A stretch of DNA of 25,308 nucleotides from an uncultured Acidobacteriota bacterium (GTDB taxonomy: Bacteria; Acidobacteriota; Terriglobia; UBA7540), in NCBI GenBank assembly GCA_937900045.1, contig CALCEB010000118.1, forward strand, positions 1 to 25,308, read 5' to 3'. The notes below the pieces were generated by a model, which saw only the letters and a program-made list of their open reading frames with translations, made no database searches and was not told the DNA's origin. A program made the translations under genes and the position numbers. Positions 23,673-25,308 of the stretch are shown here, piece by piece. The number at the start of each line of letters is the position of its first letter. The stretch's first letter is position 1.

Positions 23673-25166
23673 ATGCGCAAGCTTCATATTTGGTTTGCCC
23701 TCTTCGCGGTGGTCGGCATCACCGCCTTCATGCAGGTGAGTTGCGGTAGCAGTACCATGACAAGCTCGAAAGGCGGCGGTCCCGTCGGCCCCCCCACCAA
23801 CAGCGGTTCGGTGTTGCTGATGGGTGGTGACGCGCCGGTGTGCGACGTCATATCCTTCAAGGTCACGATCACAGGGGCAATTTTGAATTCGAGCATGGGC
23901 GGAGCGTCGCCCTCGATCATTGCGTCGGCCAGTCCGGTCACCGTGGACTTCGCCCGGTTAATGGACTTCTCAACGTTTCTGAACCTCGGAAGCGCTCCCG
24001 CCGGCACATACGAATCCCTCAGCCTGACGCTGGCGAATCCGGAGATGACAGTTCTCGATATGACCAAGAACCCGCCAGCGCCGGAGCAGATTCCGGTGAC
24101 GCTCACCAGTTCCAGCGTTAACATCACCTTGACCGCGCCGATTGTGATCACGAATGGAGCGACCAGCGGGCTGCAGCTCGACTTCAATCTGCTTAAGTCC
24201 GTTCAGGTGGACGGGAGCGGCCAAGTCACGGGGACGGTGAATCCTGTCATTACCGGCGCCCCTTCCGCTTCGGATACGCCGCCGGAGATGGACGACGTGG
24301 CGGGAATCGTTCAGAGCGTTTCCACGCAAAGCGCCTCGGCTTCCATTGGCAGTATTACGATCAACAACGATGACGGAAAAACCCTGACAGTCTACGTGCC
24401 TAGCAATGCCGTCATTAAGGGCGCCTCCGGCCTGAGCTCGATCCAGGCCGGCACTTTTGTGGAGATGACGGTCGAGTTGAGCGTTTCGGGCTCGATGGCC
24501 GCCACCGAAATCGATGTTGAAACCGCGGACAACGGCCAAATTCGGGCCTATGCCGGCTTCATCACTTCCGTAACGCGAGATACAAGCGGCAACGCTCAGC
24601 AGTTCACGATGATCATCCGCGCCGAGATGCCTTCCCCGGTTGCGAGCCTTGCCCTGCTCTCTTCGGCGAATGTCACCATCTCCAGCTCAACCCAGTTCGG
24701 CATCGCTTCGCAGAGCACCAACGTCGGAGGGCTGAATTATTCACCAGCCGGGGTTGGGGTGGGCCAGGAGGTGGTGGTGCACGGTCCGCTCCCACAGGCC
24801 ACGTCCGGGAGTAGTAGCGCAGGATCGGCTGCGACGATTATGGCTTCGGCCATCTTCCTGCGCCCACAGGCGCTGCTTGGGAACTTTGTAAAGCTCCTTG
24901 GCGGATCATCATCTGCGGACAACCGTCAGGGTGGGTTCACCTTCAACCCCTGCGAGCCGCTGCTGCAAGGGCAGACGATGCCGGTGTTCACGTTTGAACA
25001 GACGCAGTTCACGGGGGTCTCCGGGTTGAACCAATTGACGCCCTCTGCCCAGATCGTCGTCAAAGGCCTGCTGTTCTATATGCCACAGTCAGTGACGATT
25101 AACGGCATCGCCGTTCAACCACCCACCATGCTATTTGAAGCCCGGGGGGTTGAACAGCTTCCATAG
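23673..25166 (+). CDS. Secreted DUF4382-type lipoprotein with repeated beta domains
   Basis: The protein is 497 aa. A signal peptide precedes Cys24 (ITAFMQVSCGSS), a weak lipobox since residue -3 is Gln. A Gly/Pro/Ser linker leads to a beta domain (about 44-190; SVLLMGGDAPVCDVISFKVTITGA) resembling DUF4382. Further Thr/Ser/Val-rich beta repeats (about 205-490) resemble DUF5666-like modules common in acidobacterial lipoproteins. Function is unknown; likely a cell-surface or periplasmic face protein. ATG 23673 is chosen because AGGAG lies 7 nt upstream; the TTG at 23667 is part of the spacer. It is followed by a strong terminator, so it is a single-gene unit. Confidence 0.82.
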   Translation: MRKLHIWFALFAVVGITAFMQVSCGSSTMTSSKGGGPVGPPTNSGSVLLMGGDAPVCDVISFKVTITGAILNSSMGGASPSIIASASPVTVDFARLMDFSTFLNLGSAPAGTYESLSLTLANPEMTVLDMTKNPPAPEQIPVTLTSSSVNITLTAPIVITNGATSGLQLDFNLLKSVQVDGSGQVTGTVNPVITGAPSASDTPPEMDDVAGIVQSVSTQSASASIGSITINNDDGKTLTVYVPSNAVIKGASGLSSIQAGTFVEMTVELSVSGSMAATEIDVETADNGQIRAYAGFITSVTRDTSGNAQQFTMIIRAEMPSPVASLALLSSANVTISSSTQFGIASQSTNVGGLNYSPAGVGVGQEVVVHGPLPQATSGSSSAGSAATIMASAIFLRPQALLGNFVKLLGGSSSADNRQGGFTFNPCEPLLQGQTMPVFTFEQTQFTGVSGLNQLTPSAQIVVKGLLFYMPQSVTINGIAVQPPTMLFEARGVEQLP

Positions 25167-25209
25167 CCGGACTTGCAGCACTTAAGCAGGCAGCTTACCT
25201 GCCTTAGAA

Positions 25210-25244
25210 AGGCCTGCCGGATGACTCCGGCAGGCCTAATTTTT
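25210..25244 (+). terminator. Rho-independent terminator after the lipoprotein gene
   Basis: A perfect 11-bp stem, AGGCCTGCCGG (25210-25220) and CCGGCAGGCCT (25227-25237), has a 6-nt loop and is followed by AATTTTT. It lies 43 nt after the stop codon. Nothing further is recognised to the window end. Confidence 0.92.
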
Positions 25245-25308
25245 GGTGTTCGCGCTTTAATCCTGCTCCTTCGATACCGGCTTCGACTCATTCCAACTGT
25301 GCCTCCCC

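Overview
This window looks like a chromosomal stretch from an Acidobacteriota bacterium. The evidence is indirect but consistent. It encodes a very large Oar-type TonB-dependent receptor with an N-terminal carboxypeptidase-regulatory-like domain, a secreted DUF4382-type lipoprotein, alkaline-phosphatase-superfamily and thioredoxin proteins fused to extra domains, and abundant TPR proteins. The intergenic DNA is full of palindromic repeats, including the motif family that reads as 'HPERSEGS/HSERSEES' when spuriously translated. No rRNA, tRNA, CRISPR array, phage gene or intact transposase was seen.

Layout, left to right. (1) 1-2822: a composite palindromic repeat, a seven-heme periplasmic cytochrome c, a 110-bp mobile repeat, and a PEP-CTERM exported protein preceded by a likely sigma-54 promoter and followed by a strong terminator. 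(2) 2996-5395: an exported amidohydrolase of the N-acyl-D-amino-acid deacylase type, divergent from a small secreted helical protein; a 58-bp near-perfect palindrome lies between them. (3) 5621-10693: a TonB-dependent receptor divergent from a periplasmic TPR protein, with back-to-back promoters. (4) 11058-14975: a sulfatase-like/TPR fusion divergent from a Tat-exported GH51 arabinofuranosidase. (5) 15059-21478, all on the minus strand: a TrmJ-like RNA methyltransferase, a TlpA-like thioredoxin fused to a LolA-like domain, a 45-residue basic small protein, a rhomboid protease and an OPT-family peptide transporter. (6) 22026-25244: a YqeY-family protein, about 1 kb of hairpin-rich non-coding DNA, and a DUF4382-type lipoprotein with its terminator.

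Most products act in the envelope: glycan and peptide capture (TonB receptor, arabinofuranosidase, D-amino-acid deacylase, OPT transporter), redox chemistry (cytochrome, TlpA) and surface proteins (PEP-CTERM, lipoprotein). This fits a slow-growing heterotroph scavenging polymers, but the genes do not form one operon or an obvious single pathway.

The most interesting discovery is in the intergenic DNA. A 110-bp element occurs twice (1674-1783 and 19127-19236), and a 69-bp internally deleted version occurs at 22540-22608. Each has GGTAGTG-type inverted ends, and two of the three have exact 8-bp target-site duplications (the third has 7 of 8). Each carries, nested inside, a REP/BIME-like pair of GTAG-led hairpins. 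It appears to be a non-autonomous mobile element built around a REP palindrome.
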